Shown piece after piece: positions 55,185 through 63,941 of a stretch of DNA of 64,000 bases. This DNA comes from [Clostridium] clostridioforme AGR2157 (GTDB taxonomy: Bacteria; Bacillota; Clostridia; Lachnospirales; Lachnospiraceae), in the NCBI RefSeq assembly GCF_000424325.1, contig NZ_AUJR01000010.1, positions 52,912 to 116,911 of the forward strand. Reading direction: 5' to 3'. Made by a program: the position numbers and the translations under genes. How positions within the stretch are numbered: the first letter of the stretch is position 1; the number at the start of each line of letters is the position of its first letter. The notes beneath the pieces were generated by a model. That model saw nothing but the letters and a program-made list of their open reading frames with translations. It was not told the DNA's origin and did not search any database.

Positions 55185-55900
55185 GCGAAACTAAAAACCA
55201 CCCGCTTTGCGGGTGCGAGTCAAGATGTTATACAAAATCACCTTTCCGATTTATGATAGAGGTGTCCAAGCCGCTATCAAAGAAAGGAAAGGTGATTTAT
55301 ATGGCGAAGAAAGCCAATGATTTAGCACACCAAGTGGATGTGCAAATACCATATCGTCTTCACACCTAAGTATAGAAGAAAAATCATTTATAATCAATAT
55401 AAAGAGGATTTGCGAGATATATTAAAGCAACTATGTAGCTATAAAGGGGTAGAAATATTGGAGGGAAAATTAATGCCGGATCATGTACATATGCTGGTGG
55501 CAATCCCGCCTAAGTATAGTGTATCCAGTTTTATGGGCTATTTAAAGGGGAAAAGCGCATTCATGATGTTCGACCGTCATGCAAATCTAAAGTATAAGTT
55601 CGGAAACAGACACTTTTGGTCAGAAGGATATTACGTAAGCACAGTAGGTCTAAATGAAGACACCATACGTAAGTATATCCAAGAACAAGAAAGATACGAT
55701 CAAATGGTGGATAAATTAAGTGTAAAAGAATACGAGGACCCTTTTAAGGGTTAGTCGGTATTACGAAGGCCCCTTCAGGGGCGGCAACGAGTCAAACGCA
55801 TAGGGGCTTGGAACAAGCCAGCGCCTTGAGACGCTGGCTTAGCAACAAAGGGTTTTACCCGTCCACCGAGCCACCCGTTTTACGGGTGGCGGCGACTCAG
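55185..55900 (+). mobile_element. IS200/IS605-family element with tnpA only
   Basis: Approximate limits. A left-end hairpin CACCCGC-TTT-GCGGGTG (55199-55215) and a right-end hairpin GCCACCCG-TTTTA-CGGGTGGC (55870-55890) frame a single Y1 transposase gene, and both are followed by a related GCGAGTC/GCGACTC stretch. Subterminal hairpins instead of inverted repeats are the hallmark of this family. Between tnpA and the right end lie more stems: GCCCC-TTCA-GGGGC (55769-55782), AAGCCAGCG/CGCTGGCTT (55815-55840) and GGG-TTTTA-CCC (55850-55860). The remaining bases to 55963 hold no gene that I can see. Confidence 0.75.
55301..55754 (+). pseudogene. tnpA: IS200-type Y1 transposase TnpA, frameshifted
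   Basis: The expected start MAKKANDLAH (ATG 55301 behind AAAGGTGAT) runs out of frame after GCACAC near 55330. Two bases (AC) appear to be missing compared with the family's ...AHTKWMCKYHIVF. The remaining frame from ATG 55338 encodes 138 residues with the HUH motif DHVHML and the catalytic Tyr region (GLNEDTIRKYIQEQ). So the catalytic core is intact but the N-terminus is cut off from its ribosome site. Residual activity from the internal ATG is possible. Confidence 0.8.
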
Positions 55901-55963
55901 AAAGAAGCCGTCGTATGGCAATCTCAAGATTAACAGTATCTATAAAAACCTCATGTCTGAAAA

Positions 55964-56704
55964 TTAATTTGCAAATAGCCGGGATGCAGAAGCGTCATCA
56001 ATAAACAGCTGCCAGTCCGGATGAGTTTTTAAGATGGTGGCTGGCACGGTTGGATCGACCGTTTTTGTGATAGTATTACAAATTGCTTCCGCCTTTACAT
56101 CATGTGGTGCGGCTGTGATAATATGGCGGCAGGACATAATCTGTTTTACGCACATGGTGATGGCCTGCTTCGGCACGGACCCTACGTTTTCAAACCATCC
56201 TTCACCTACCTGCTGCTTCCGGCAGCGTTCATCCAGTGTGACAATTTTGTAGGCTGTGTCTGTTTCAAAATCTGCAGGCGGATCGTTAAAAGCAATATGG
56301 CCATTTTCGCCGATTCCGATTACGCCTACATCAATCGGATTTTCTCTCAGTTTCGTGGTCAGTTCGGCAATATTTTTTTCCACATTGCCCTCACCATTTA
56401 CGAAATAAGCTGCTTTTAGCGGTACCCTGCTGACAAAACGTTCTTTTAAATATTTTCGGAAGCTTGCAATGTGGCATTCCGGAAGAGCTACATACTCATC
56501 AAGATGGAACATTTCTATTTTTTCCCATTCGACTTGTTCTTTTACGAGTGCGTCGAGCGTTTCAAACTGGGAAGCGCCGGTAGAAAGAACCAGGCGGGCA
56601 TAGCCCTGGGCTTTGATGGCATCATTTAATAATTTTGCAATCGCTGCGGCAGCATGTCTGCCTAGTTCCTGCGGGGTGGATGATACGTTTACAGTAATAT
56701 TCAT
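55964..56704 (-). CDS. nagB: Glucosamine-6-phosphate deaminase
   Basis: 246 residues from the ATG at 56704 behind AAAGGAG. Family motifs are LSTGASQFETLDALV, FHLDEYVALP, GIGENGHIAFNDP with the catalytic Asp/His/Glu set, and a C-terminal HPDWQLFID. It converts glucosamine-6-phosphate to fructose-6-phosphate and ammonia. It lies 22 bases after nagA on the same strand, so they are one operon. LSTGASQ in place of LPTGSTP is a variation in the phosphate loop seen in some relatives. Confidence 0.9.
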   Translation of the reverse strand: MNITVNVSSTPQELGRHAAAAIAKLLNDAIKAQGYARLVLSTGASQFETLDALVKEQVEWEKIEMFHLDEYVALPECHIASFRKYLKERFVSRVPLKAAYFVNGEGNVEKNIAELTTKLRENPIDVGVIGIGENGHIAFNDPPADFETDTAYKIVTLDERCRKQQVGEGWFENVGSVPKQAITMCVKQIMSCRHIITAAPHDVKAEAICNTITKTVDPTVPATILKTHPDWQLFIDDASASRLFAN

Positions 56705-56726
56705 GCTAAGATCTCCTTTTACAATG

Positions 56727-57911
56727 CTATTGTCTGATTCCTGCAACATAAACAGATGAAATGCGGATGTCATCATCGAAAATCAACAGATCGGCATACT
56801 TACCTGGTGCAATGCTTCCGTATTGATCTTGCTTGCCCAAAAAAACAGCCGGGTTTAGAGAGGCCATGCGAACGGCATCCCAAACAGGTAAACCGGCTTT
56901 TTGAGTCATGACACGTACCAAGCGATCCGTAGTAGCCACACTGCCGGCAAATCCGTCAAAGGCTGGCATATTGGCGATTCCATCTTTGATAATGACGGGA
57001 GTTCCATGTGCTTTTGAACCCAGAAGCGAAGGACCATCCGGCATATTCGCACCACGCATGCTATCTGTAACAAGACAGATGTGGGAGTGATCCTTACATT
57101 TGACAATCAGTTTTAAGAGTTCTGGTGGAAGATGAATCCCATCAGCAATAATTTCTACGTTTAACTGGTCATATAAGTATCCGGCTTCGACCAGGCCAAG
57201 TTTCCTGTGCCCATTCTCCCGTGTGATTGTGGACATGGCGGAATAGAAATGAGTCAGTTGTGTGTATCCGTGCTGAACAGCCAGTTTAACAGTATCAAAT
57301 TTGGCATTACTGTGGCCCATTAAGGCCAGGATACCACGGGAAGCTAATTCATCTCCCAATTCAAGAGCGCCAGGAAGTTCAGGAGCAATGGACCACTTTA
57401 CGAGGTTGCCGCTCCCTCGTTTGAGGATTTCCATATAGTGTTCCCGCTTGGGACAAACCAGATATTCCGGAGGTTGGGCTCCTGCCTGAGCAGGAGAAAA
57501 ATAGGGACCTTCCAGATGGATTCCAAGCAGATGTGGCATATGTTCGGAAACGACCTTCGCTGCTTCGTAGGATTTAAAAAAACGGAATAGCTCCTGATCT
57601 GAGCAGGTAAGTGTTGTGGGACATAAGGCAGTAGTACCGTGTTTTAAATGTGCCCGAGCAGCAATGAGAATATCTTGTACGGTTCCGTCCATAAAATCGG
57701 CACCACCACCTCCATGGCAGTGTGTATCGATAAAACCGGGAGAAAGATAATTGCCTTGGCAGTTGATAATTTCGGTTTCCCTGGTTAGATTTTCTGGAAC
57801 AGGTTCTTGATCTATGGATTTGATCAAACCGTCTCTGACATAAACATAGTGATCTTTCAACACAGCATCCGGCATAATGACACGAGCATTTTTGAAAATG
57901 ATATGCTTCAT
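56727..57911 (-). CDS. nagA: N-acetylglucosamine-6-phosphate deacetylase
   Basis: 394 residues of the amidohydrolase superfamily. Metal ligands are seen in GFIDTHCHGGGG, in LEGPYFSP (Glu), LMGHSNAKFD (His) and THFYSAMS (His), and the catalytic Asp in LVTDSMRG. It removes acetyl from GlcNAc-6-P to feed nagB. The start at 57911 has AAAGGAGATG upstream. It is divergent from the LacI regulator. Confidence 0.92.
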   Translation of the reverse strand: MKHIIFKNARVIMPDAVLKDHYVYVRDGLIKSIDQEPVPENLTRETEIINCQGNYLSPGFIDTHCHGGGGADFMDGTVQDILIAARAHLKHGTTALCPTTLTCSDQELFRFFKSYEAAKVVSEHMPHLLGIHLEGPYFSPAQAGAQPPEYLVCPKREHYMEILKRGSGNLVKWSIAPELPGALELGDELASRGILALMGHSNAKFDTVKLAVQHGYTQLTHFYSAMSTITRENGHRKLGLVEAGYLYDQLNVEIIADGIHLPPELLKLIVKCKDHSHICLVTDSMRGANMPDGPSLLGSKAHGTPVIIKDGIANMPAFDGFAGSVATTDRLVRVMTQKAGLPVWDAVRMASLNPAVFLGKQDQYGSIAPGKYADLLIFDDDIRISSVYVAGIRQ

Positions 57912-57943
57912 GGATATTCATCTCCTTTGATTGAATTGTTTTC

Positions 57944-57972
57944 AGAATAGTAGAAAAAGAGAAAAAAGTCAA
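57944..57972 (-). promoter_or_regulatory. Promoter of nagAB
   Basis: On the minus strand TTGACT (57967-57972) and TATTCT (57944-57949) are 17 bases apart, 33 bases from the nagA start. Confidence 0.6.
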
Positions 57973-58041
57973 GATGTAATTGTTAAAAAGCACAATAAAT
58001 TTAAGTGTTTTGCTTAAAAATTAGAGAAAATTTTTTTCGTA

Positions 58042-58071
58042 TTGACAGGGCGCGTAAATATATTCTATAAT
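58042..58071 (+). promoter_or_regulatory. Sigma-A promoter of the LacI regulator / TRAP unit
   Basis: TTGACA (58042-58047) and TATAAT (58066-58071), both consensus, with an 18-base spacer. Transcription would begin near 58078. This and the nagAB promoter share the 284-base divergent gap. Confidence 0.85.
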
Positions 58072-58080
58072 CAGATTATA

Positions 58081-58092
58081 GAAAACGTTTTC
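58081..58092. promoter_or_regulatory. LacI-type operator at the transcription start
   Basis: A perfect 12-base palindrome GAAAACGTTTTC with a central CG, the hallmark of LacI/GalR-family (and CcpA) sites, placed 10-21 bases after the -10. This fits repression by the LacI protein encoded next, or by CcpA. Confidence 0.75.
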
Positions 58093-58195
58093 GAAAACAA
58101 TAAAATTTAGACATTATGTACTTTTTATACTCTTTTAGTGCTTAGTGAAAAGAAGTATGATGCCGGAATCAGACGGGAGATGATGTATTATAGAA

Positions 58196-59272
58196 GTGAA
58201 GAAAATAACTCTAAAGGATATTGCACAGGCCAGTGGATATTCTCTTGTTTCTGTCCATAGGGCGATGAACAACAAAGAGGGGGTCAGCAAAGCAGTCAGG
58301 CAGGAAATTCTGAATGTGGCCAGTGAACTTGGGTACACAACAAACTATGTGGCATCGGCACTGAAACGTCGTCAAGTGAATTTGGCCGTGGTGCTCCCGG
58401 AAGCAGAAGATGGAGGAAAATACTATTTTCGCTATGTTTGGAAAGGATGCAGAGCTGCTGAGAGCGAGGTATCGGGCTATAATCTGAATGTGATGGATTT
58501 TACGTTCCCGGTGAGTGATTCGAAAGGAAGCGAAGAACAGGTTAGTATTCTGAAGCAGTTATACGATGAGTGGGGAGATCGATTGGATGGTCTTTTGACT
58601 ACGCCAAATATTAATAGTCCTCAGATGCAGTGCCTGTTGAGTCAATTTTCCGGAAGAGGAGTGTCGGTGGCTCTGATTGACAATGATTTTAAAGATTGTG
58701 GGCGACTGTGTTGTATAGCTCCTAATGATACCTATACAGGACGTCTTGCAGCCGAATTGATGAATCTGGTACTGCAGGGAAAAAAAGGAACCATTCTTAT
58801 AGCGGAGGGAGATGAACGTTCGTTGTCTCATAAATTGAATTCAGAAGGCTTTCGAACATATTTTCAAGAAAAAAATCTGGATATTTCGGTGATTAGCGTG
58901 CCGAATTTGAATAATACCGAGGCAAACCGCATTCAGATGCTGAAGTATTTGAGAGAAAATACGGATGTCATCGGAACTTATTCCACGAGAGCTAGAAATA
59001 CAATTCCGATGTGCGAGGCCTTAATCCAGTCCGAACGATTTAACGATATATTTGCGGTTGGAAGTGATTTGTTTCCGGAAAGTGCGCAGATGCTGTATGA
59101 CGGTGTTTTAAAGGCGATCGTTTATAAGAATCCCTATCAGAAAGGATATCTTGGTTTCAAAACGCTTTTTGAGTATCTGATCAAGGGTGAGAAGCCGAAA
59201 AATGAGGCGATCAGTGTTCAAATTTCAATTATTCTGCAGAATAACATTCAATTTTTCAAAGAATTTATTTAA
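58196..59272 (+). CDS. LacI-family transcriptional regulator
   Basis: 358 residues from a GTG; the ribosome site (GGGAGA) is rather distant at 15 bases. The N-terminal HTH reads TLKDIAQASGYSLVSVHRAMN and the hinge helix region is VASALKRR. The periplasmic-binding-like domain (about 62-345) should sense a sugar. It lies ahead of, and reads towards, the TRAP transporter genes (13-base gap) and divergent from nagAB. It likely controls both units through the operator in its own leader. Confidence 0.88.
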   Translation: MKKITLKDIAQASGYSLVSVHRAMNNKEGVSKAVRQEILNVASELGYTTNYVASALKRRQVNLAVVLPEAEDGGKYYFRYVWKGCRAAESEVSGYNLNVMDFTFPVSDSKGSEEQVSILKQLYDEWGDRLDGLLTTPNINSPQMQCLLSQFSGRGVSVALIDNDFKDCGRLCCIAPNDTYTGRLAAELMNLVLQGKKGTILIAEGDERSLSHKLNSEGFRTYFQEKNLDISVISVPNLNNTEANRIQMLKYLRENTDVIGTYSTRARNTIPMCEALIQSERFNDIFAVGSDLFPESAQMLYDGVLKAIVYKNPYQKGYLGFKTLFEYLIKGEKPKNEAISVQISIILQNNIQFFKEFI

Positions 59273-59285
59273 GGAGGAAAAATAA

Positions 59286-60356
59286 ATGAAAAAAACTTTA
59301 GCAGCATTACTTTCATGTGCAATGGTGGTGTCAATGACCGCATGTGACGGTTCTAAGCCGGCCGGGACAACGGCAGCTTCCGCTACACCAGAAACAACAG
59401 CCGCAGAAAGGGTGGAAGAAACAACGGCAGCGGAAGCAGCAAGTGGAGATATGGGGGATGAACTTCACTTCAAGCTGGCAGAAAATCAGGCGGATGGAAA
59501 TCCGATTACAGAAGGTATGAAAATGTTTGCAGATCTGGCAAACAAGTACACAGATGGCACGGTAAACATTGATGTATATCCGAATGCAGCTCTTTGTGAT
59601 GAGGCATCTTCCATCGATCAGGTAATGGCGGGAACCCTTGATTTTTCACGTGTTAATACGAATTCCATGGCACCTGTAGTAGATTTGTTCGGCGCATTTA
59701 GTATGCCGTATCTGTTCTCCAATACAGAAGCAAAATATAAGGCGCTGGATGGAGCTGCAGGAGAGATGGCCTTTAAGGAACTGGAAAATTATAATATGGT
59801 AGGTCTTGATTTTTATGAGGCTGGTTCCAGAAATTTCTATACAACGGATAAGCCGATTACATGCGTGGCCGATCTGAAGGGCATGAAGATTCGTGTGCAG
59901 CAGACGGAGGTAGCCATTTCCATGGTACAGGCATTAGGTGCAGAGGCAACTCCAATGGATTACGGTGAAGTGTTCCAGGGACTGCAGACGGGCATTGTAG
60001 ATGGAGCGGAAAATGACTTCGTAAGTTATTATACCTCTGGTCATTATGAAGTAGCAAAGAACTTTACACTGGATGGCCACATGGCACCTCCGGCACTTGT
60101 TATCTGCAGTAAGAAGACATGGGATCAGATGTCCGATGCACAGAAAGAGGGAGTAAAGAAGGCATCCAGAGAAGCTGCTGAATGGCAGAGACAGGCAATG
60201 CAGGATTATCAGGAAGAATCCAGAGCAAAATGTGAGGAATCAGGATGTAAGATTATTGATGTGGATGTGAAAGAATTCCAGGATACTGTACAGTCTGTAT
60301 ATGACAAGTATCCGCAGTATAAGGAACTGGTAGATCTGATTCGCTCCGCTGAATAA
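59286..60356 (+). CDS. dctP: TRAP transporter solute-binding lipoprotein (DctP family)
   Basis: 356 residues. A lipoprotein signal (Cys20 in SMTAC) and a Thr/Ala/Glu-rich tether precede the binding domain (about 58-350). The DctP core includes MKIRVQQTEV with the substrate-clamping Arg, GEVFQGLQTGIVDGAEND, and FSMPYLFSNTE. It captures an organic acid or sugar acid outside the membrane. AAGGAGG ribosome site. Context with nagAB suggests sialic acid or a related amino-sugar acid, but many DctP proteins bind other acids. Confidence 0.9.
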   Translation: MKKTLAALLSCAMVVSMTACDGSKPAGTTAASATPETTAAERVEETTAAEAASGDMGDELHFKLAENQADGNPITEGMKMFADLANKYTDGTVNIDVYPNAALCDEASSIDQVMAGTLDFSRVNTNSMAPVVDLFGAFSMPYLFSNTEAKYKALDGAAGEMAFKELENYNMVGLDFYEAGSRNFYTTDKPITCVADLKGMKIRVQQTEVAISMVQALGAEATPMDYGEVFQGLQTGIVDGAENDFVSYYTSGHYEVAKNFTLDGHMAPPALVICSKKTWDQMSDAQKEGVKKASREAAEWQRQAMQDYQEESRAKCEESGCKIIDVDVKEFQDTVQSVYDKYPQYKELVDLIRSAE

Positions 60357-60395
60357 CAGGAAATCAGATTTTAAGAAAGAAAGGGGAAGCGTTCC

Positions 60396-60899
60396 ATGTC
60401 GAAGGTAAAGGGGTCTTTAAGATATCTTGTAAAGTTGGAGCAATGGATTTGCTGTGTGTTTCTTGTAATCATGTTAGCGGTATGTTTTGGTGCGGTTGTG
60501 ATGCGTTACGTTTTCAGCAAACCTCTGGTGTGGTCTGAAGAAATTATCCTTACCATATTGATCTGGTTCGGTTTTCTGTGTATTTCCATCGGGGCATACG
60601 GAGACACACATATTGCGATAGAAGGTGTATACAACTTGTTTCCGTCTGCAGTGAGAAGAGCCTGTGATATTTTACGTAATTTACTGTTGACTGTATTTGG
60701 ATGTCTGATGGTATATTTTGGCTGGCAGGTTTTTAAAATTAATCTGATGAAGCGTTTGCCGGCTACTCATCTGTCTCAAGGAGTGCAGTATTTCCCAATT
60801 GTTTTTGGAGGAATTCTGACAGCTTTGTACAGTGCGGTTAATTTATTGGAATATCTGATTGGAAACCAGGAAAAGAATGAGGAGGAAAGACATGAATGA
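60396..60899 (+). CDS. dctQ: TRAP transporter small permease (DctQ)
   Basis: 167 residues with four membrane helices (about 15-40, 50-72, 92-115 and 132-155) and the DctQ stretch VWSEEIILTILIWFGFLCIS. It supports the large permease. It overlaps dctM by eight bases. Confidence 0.9.
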   Translation: MSKVKGSLRYLVKLEQWICCVFLVIMLAVCFGAVVMRYVFSKPLVWSEEIILTILIWFGFLCISIGAYGDTHIAIEGVYNLFPSAVRRACDILRNLLLTVFGCLMVYFGWQVFKINLMKRLPATHLSQGVQYFPIVFGGILTALYSAVNLLEYLIGNQEKNEEERHE

Positions 60900-62196
60900 G
60901 ATAGCAATAGGCACCATTATGTTATTTGCAACATTAGCAATTCTGATGGTCATCAGAATACCGATTGCCTTCTCTCTTGCCATTTCTGCATTGGTGACGG
61001 CAACATACCTTGGGATTCCGTATTTTAATTTATTTCAAAAAATGTCAGTCAGCTTGCTGAGCTTTACTTTTATTGCAGTACCCTTTTTTATCATGATGGC
61101 GCAGGTTATGACAGATGGTGAGATTACATCAAAACTTATGTCCTTTTGTAATATTATCGTAGGGAGAATCCGTGGCGGTACGGCGATTGTCAACATTTTG
61201 GTGAGTATGCTGTTTGGTGGAATATCCGGTTCTTCGGCGGCAGACGTATCCTCCATTGGGGCTATGTTGATTCCGGCGATGGTGAAAGAAGGATATGATG
61301 AAGATTACAGTGTGGCAGTAACTGTAACTTCATCAGTGGAAGGTGTAATTATTCCGCCAAGCCAGAATATGCTGTTTTATGCGTTGGCTTCTGCAAGCGG
61401 AATTTCAATCAGCACACTGTTGGCATGCGGATATATTCCTGGCGTAATGTTAACGTTAGGCCTTATGATTCCCGCTTATGTGATAGCTGTGCGAAAGAGA
61501 TATCCTCTGGGTGTGAAGCGATCCATGAGGGAAAACATTAAAATTATCTGGGAAGCACTTCTGGGATTAGGTGCAATCGTAATTGTGCTTGCGGGAACAT
61601 CCTTTGGCATTTGTTCCGCTACAGAAGCTGCGGCGGTTGCCGCAGTATATGCATTGTTCTTAACTTTGTTTGTATATCGCAATATGACGTTGAAGCTTTA
61701 TCAGGAAGGTTTGAAAAAATGTCTGCCTACGATGACAATGGCAATGGCGATTATTTCTGCATCCGGAGCATTTGGTTATGTGATGTCCTATTTAAAAGTA
61801 CCTCAGAATCTATCCACCTGGCTTCTTTCTCTGACCTCAAACAGAACTCTGCTGGTTCTGCTGCTTTTGCTGATGATGCTGGTCCTTGGATGCTTCATGG
61901 ATATGGGTATTCTGATTCTTTTGACGACGCCTATTTTATTCCCGATTGCAACCGGAGCACTTGGTTTTAACCCGTACCATTTCGGTGTGGTTCTGGTTCT
62001 GGCTTATGGAATCGGTCTTTGCACACCTCCGGTAGGAACTTCCTTGTTCATCGGATGCAGTATTGCGAAAGTGCCTGTGGAGAAGGTTGTGAAAGGATTT
62101 CTTCCATTTTACCTGTCTATGATTATCATGTTGCTGCTGTTGACGTTTATACCGTCCCTTTCACTGGGGCTGCCGAAATTAATGGGGTTATTGTAA
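60892..62196 (+). CDS. dctM: TRAP transporter large permease (DctM)
   Basis: 434 residues from the ATG at 60892, behind GAGGAGG. About twelve membrane helices. Conserved GGISGSSAADVSSIGAML and TPPVGTSLFIGCSIAKV, which shape the sodium and substrate sites of DctM. It uses a sodium gradient to import the ligand delivered by DctP. Its stop overlaps the next start (TAATG). Confidence 0.93.
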   Translation: MNEIAIGTIMLFATLAILMVIRIPIAFSLAISALVTATYLGIPYFNLFQKMSVSLLSFTFIAVPFFIMMAQVMTDGEITSKLMSFCNIIVGRIRGGTAIVNILVSMLFGGISGSSAADVSSIGAMLIPAMVKEGYDEDYSVAVTVTSSVEGVIIPPSQNMLFYALASASGISISTLLACGYIPGVMLTLGLMIPAYVIAVRKRYPLGVKRSMRENIKIIWEALLGLGAIVIVLAGTSFGICSATEAAAVAAVYALFLTLFVYRNMTLKLYQEGLKKCLPTMTMAMAIISASGAFGYVMSYLKVPQNLSTWLLSLTSNRTLLVLLLLLMMLVLGCFMDMGILILLTTPILFPIATGALGFNPYHFGVVLVLAYGIGLCTPPVGTSLFIGCSIAKVPVEKVVKGFLPFYLSMIIMLLLLTFIPSLSLGLPKLMGLL

Positions 62197-62852
62197 TGAA
62201 ACATATTTTATGTTATGGAGACAGTAACACATTTGGCACGGATCCGATTCATGGAGGACGACATCCTGATGATGTTCGCTGGACCGGCGTACTGCAGAAT
62301 CTTCTTGGGAGCGATTATCGCGTTATCGAGGAAGGCTGCGGCGGAAGAACAACCGTTTTTGAAGATGAAATCTCCTATGGAAGAAATGGCTTGAAAATGC
62401 TGATACCCATTATTGCCAGCCATAATCCGCTGGATCTGATTGTGGTGATGCTGGGAACCAATGATCTGAAGAAACGCTTTCAGGTGACATCCTGGGATCT
62501 GGGGAGAGCGATGGAGCAGATTGTTGATACGATCCGCAGCTTTCCGTTCGCTCCGTCTTATCCGGACCCGGAGATTCTGATTGTTTCTCCAGTCTTGATT
62601 AAGACAGGAATTTCTGACAGTATCTATGGCTGTTTTACTGAAGAAGCTTCCGCTATGTCACGATGTTTTCGGCCGGAATATGAAGCAGTAGCTAGACAGA
62701 AGAATTGTCATTTCTTCGATGCTGCTTCAGTTGCAGAAGCCAGTGAGAAAGACCGGCTGCATATGACTGCAGAAAATCATCGAAAACTGGCAGCGGCGCT
62801 GGCAAAAGAGATTCAAAAATTATTAATTTCATGTAACTATTTAGTACCTTAG
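62196..62852 (+). CDS. SGNH/GDSL-family esterase
   Basis: 218 residues from the ATG at 62196, which overlaps the dctM stop. SGNH blocks: Ser in CYGDSNTFG, Gly in EGCGGRTT, Asn in MLGTNDLKK, and Asp/His near the C-terminus (KDRLHMTAENH). No signal peptide, so it acts inside. Coupling to a TRAP transporter and nearness to nagAB suggest removal of an O-acyl group from the imported compound. It closes the LacI-TRAP unit. Confidence 0.82.
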   Translation: MKHILCYGDSNTFGTDPIHGGRHPDDVRWTGVLQNLLGSDYRVIEEGCGGRTTVFEDEISYGRNGLKMLIPIIASHNPLDLIVVMLGTNDLKKRFQVTSWDLGRAMEQIVDTIRSFPFAPSYPDPEILIVSPVLIKTGISDSIYGCFTEEASAMSRCFRPEYEAVARQKNCHFFDAASVAEASEKDRLHMTAENHRKLAAALAKEIQKLLISCNYLVP

Positions 62853-62862
62853 TTAGGACAGA

Positions 62863-63342
62863 TTGATTTTTGGTCAAAACAGAGAAAATAAAAATTCTGT
62901 TTCGCCATTGCTTTATAGCGAAAAGTGGATAACTTTCAGTACAACTTTTGCTTTTGCATGTGGATTACTGAACCATACATCCTCAATCGCAACCGGATAT
63001 CTTATTATTTGTGGATTTGATCCAGGTGTTATCAGCAGATATCCTTTGCTTTTTACTGAACACGCGGGAAAGGCAATGGATTATACGGATGTAGACAACC
63101 TGTTCCGTAAGCTGCGAAAAAAGACCGGGATCTACATTACCCCGCATATGTTCCGGCATACGTCCCTGAGCCTTTTGAACAGCGCGGGCTGGGATCCCGA
63201 ACTTCTCCGTATACGGGCCAGGCATAAAAATATATACACCACGCTCAATACGTACGTCCATCCCTCGGATGAGGAGATATCGGAAGCCTTTCAGAAAGCA
63301 TCGGAAGGTTTTCGGATACCGGGAAAGGGGGAGGCGGAGTAA
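62863..63342 (+). pseudogene. C-terminal fragment of a tyrosine recombinase (integrase)
   Basis: The last 100 residues match phage/ICE integrases: DVDNLFRKLRKKTG, the HxxR box in TPHMFRHTSLSLL and the nucleophile Tyr in TTLNTYVHPSDEE. The first catalytic Arg and the DNA-binding domains are absent, and the sequence before about 63030 is not integrase-like. So it is a truncated remnant, probably from the mobile element at the window's right edge. Confidence 0.75.
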
Positions 63343-63637
63343 TGGGAGCGTTGGCGGCGGAGCTGTTTGATGTTTCCATGACAGACAGATACAGGACTAT
63401 TTGTCAGGCTACTGGCTGGAGAATGATATATGGCTAGACCCCTGATCAAAAGGCTGGGGCAGGAGGAGAAGGCGGACAGTTTTGCCTGTGCCGGAGTGGA
63501 GCATCCGCGGGCCGTTGGGCCAAAGGACGGAAGGGATCCGCTATGAGTATGTCAGAAAGAACCTGGACGCGGTGAAGGTTCCATTGGTTTCCAGCTTTAG
63601 CCCCGGGGTACACGAGTTTTTGGGTGGAGGTGGTCGA
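63342..63637 (+). other. Decayed mobile-element sequence with two tiny ORFs
   Basis: An ORF of 31 codons starts at 63342 (ATG overlapping the integrase stop) and one of 38 codons at 63430-63546 (begins MARPLIKRLGQEEK). I recognise neither. They read like pieces of a broken gene between the integrase and conjugation fragments. Confidence 0.35.
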
Positions 63638-63941
63638 ATGTCTGACTGGGTGGTACAGAATTTAGAGAACGCCCTGAACACTTGGAATGAGAAGTTAGCC
63701 GAGATATGGCAGCTCATAACCCAATCCCCAGAAATCTTTAAAGGCAGTGCGATACGGAAAGTCATCGTGGATATACGGTGCGGTGCAGGCTATCGGGCTT
63801 GCCCTGCTCGTCCTGTTCTTTGTGGTGGGCGTGATGCGTACCTGCGGCAATTTTGCCGAGGTCAAGCGTCCAGAGCAGGGGTTGAAGCTGTTTATCCGTT
63901 TCACCCTTGCCAAAGGTGCAGTAACCAGTAGCGTAAAATAA
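63638..63941 (+). pseudogene. N-terminal fragment of an ICE conjugation membrane protein (TrbL/VirB6-like)
   Basis: From ATG 63638 (GGAGG upstream) the frame begins MSDWVVQNLENALNTW, the typical start of the multi-pass TrbL/VirB6-like protein of Tn1549/CTn-type elements in Clostridia. After VIVDI (near 63775) the match continues in another frame as YGAVQAIGLALLVLFFVVGV and KLFIRFTLAKGAVT. Two bases (TA) in an ATATA run seem lost. The protein then stops at 63941 well short of full length. It is a decayed conjugative-element gene. Confidence 0.7.

Noticed and set aside
54944..55201. An 85-codon minus-strand frame over the structured segment
   Set aside because: No ribosome site and no motif; the inverted repeats explain the sequence better.
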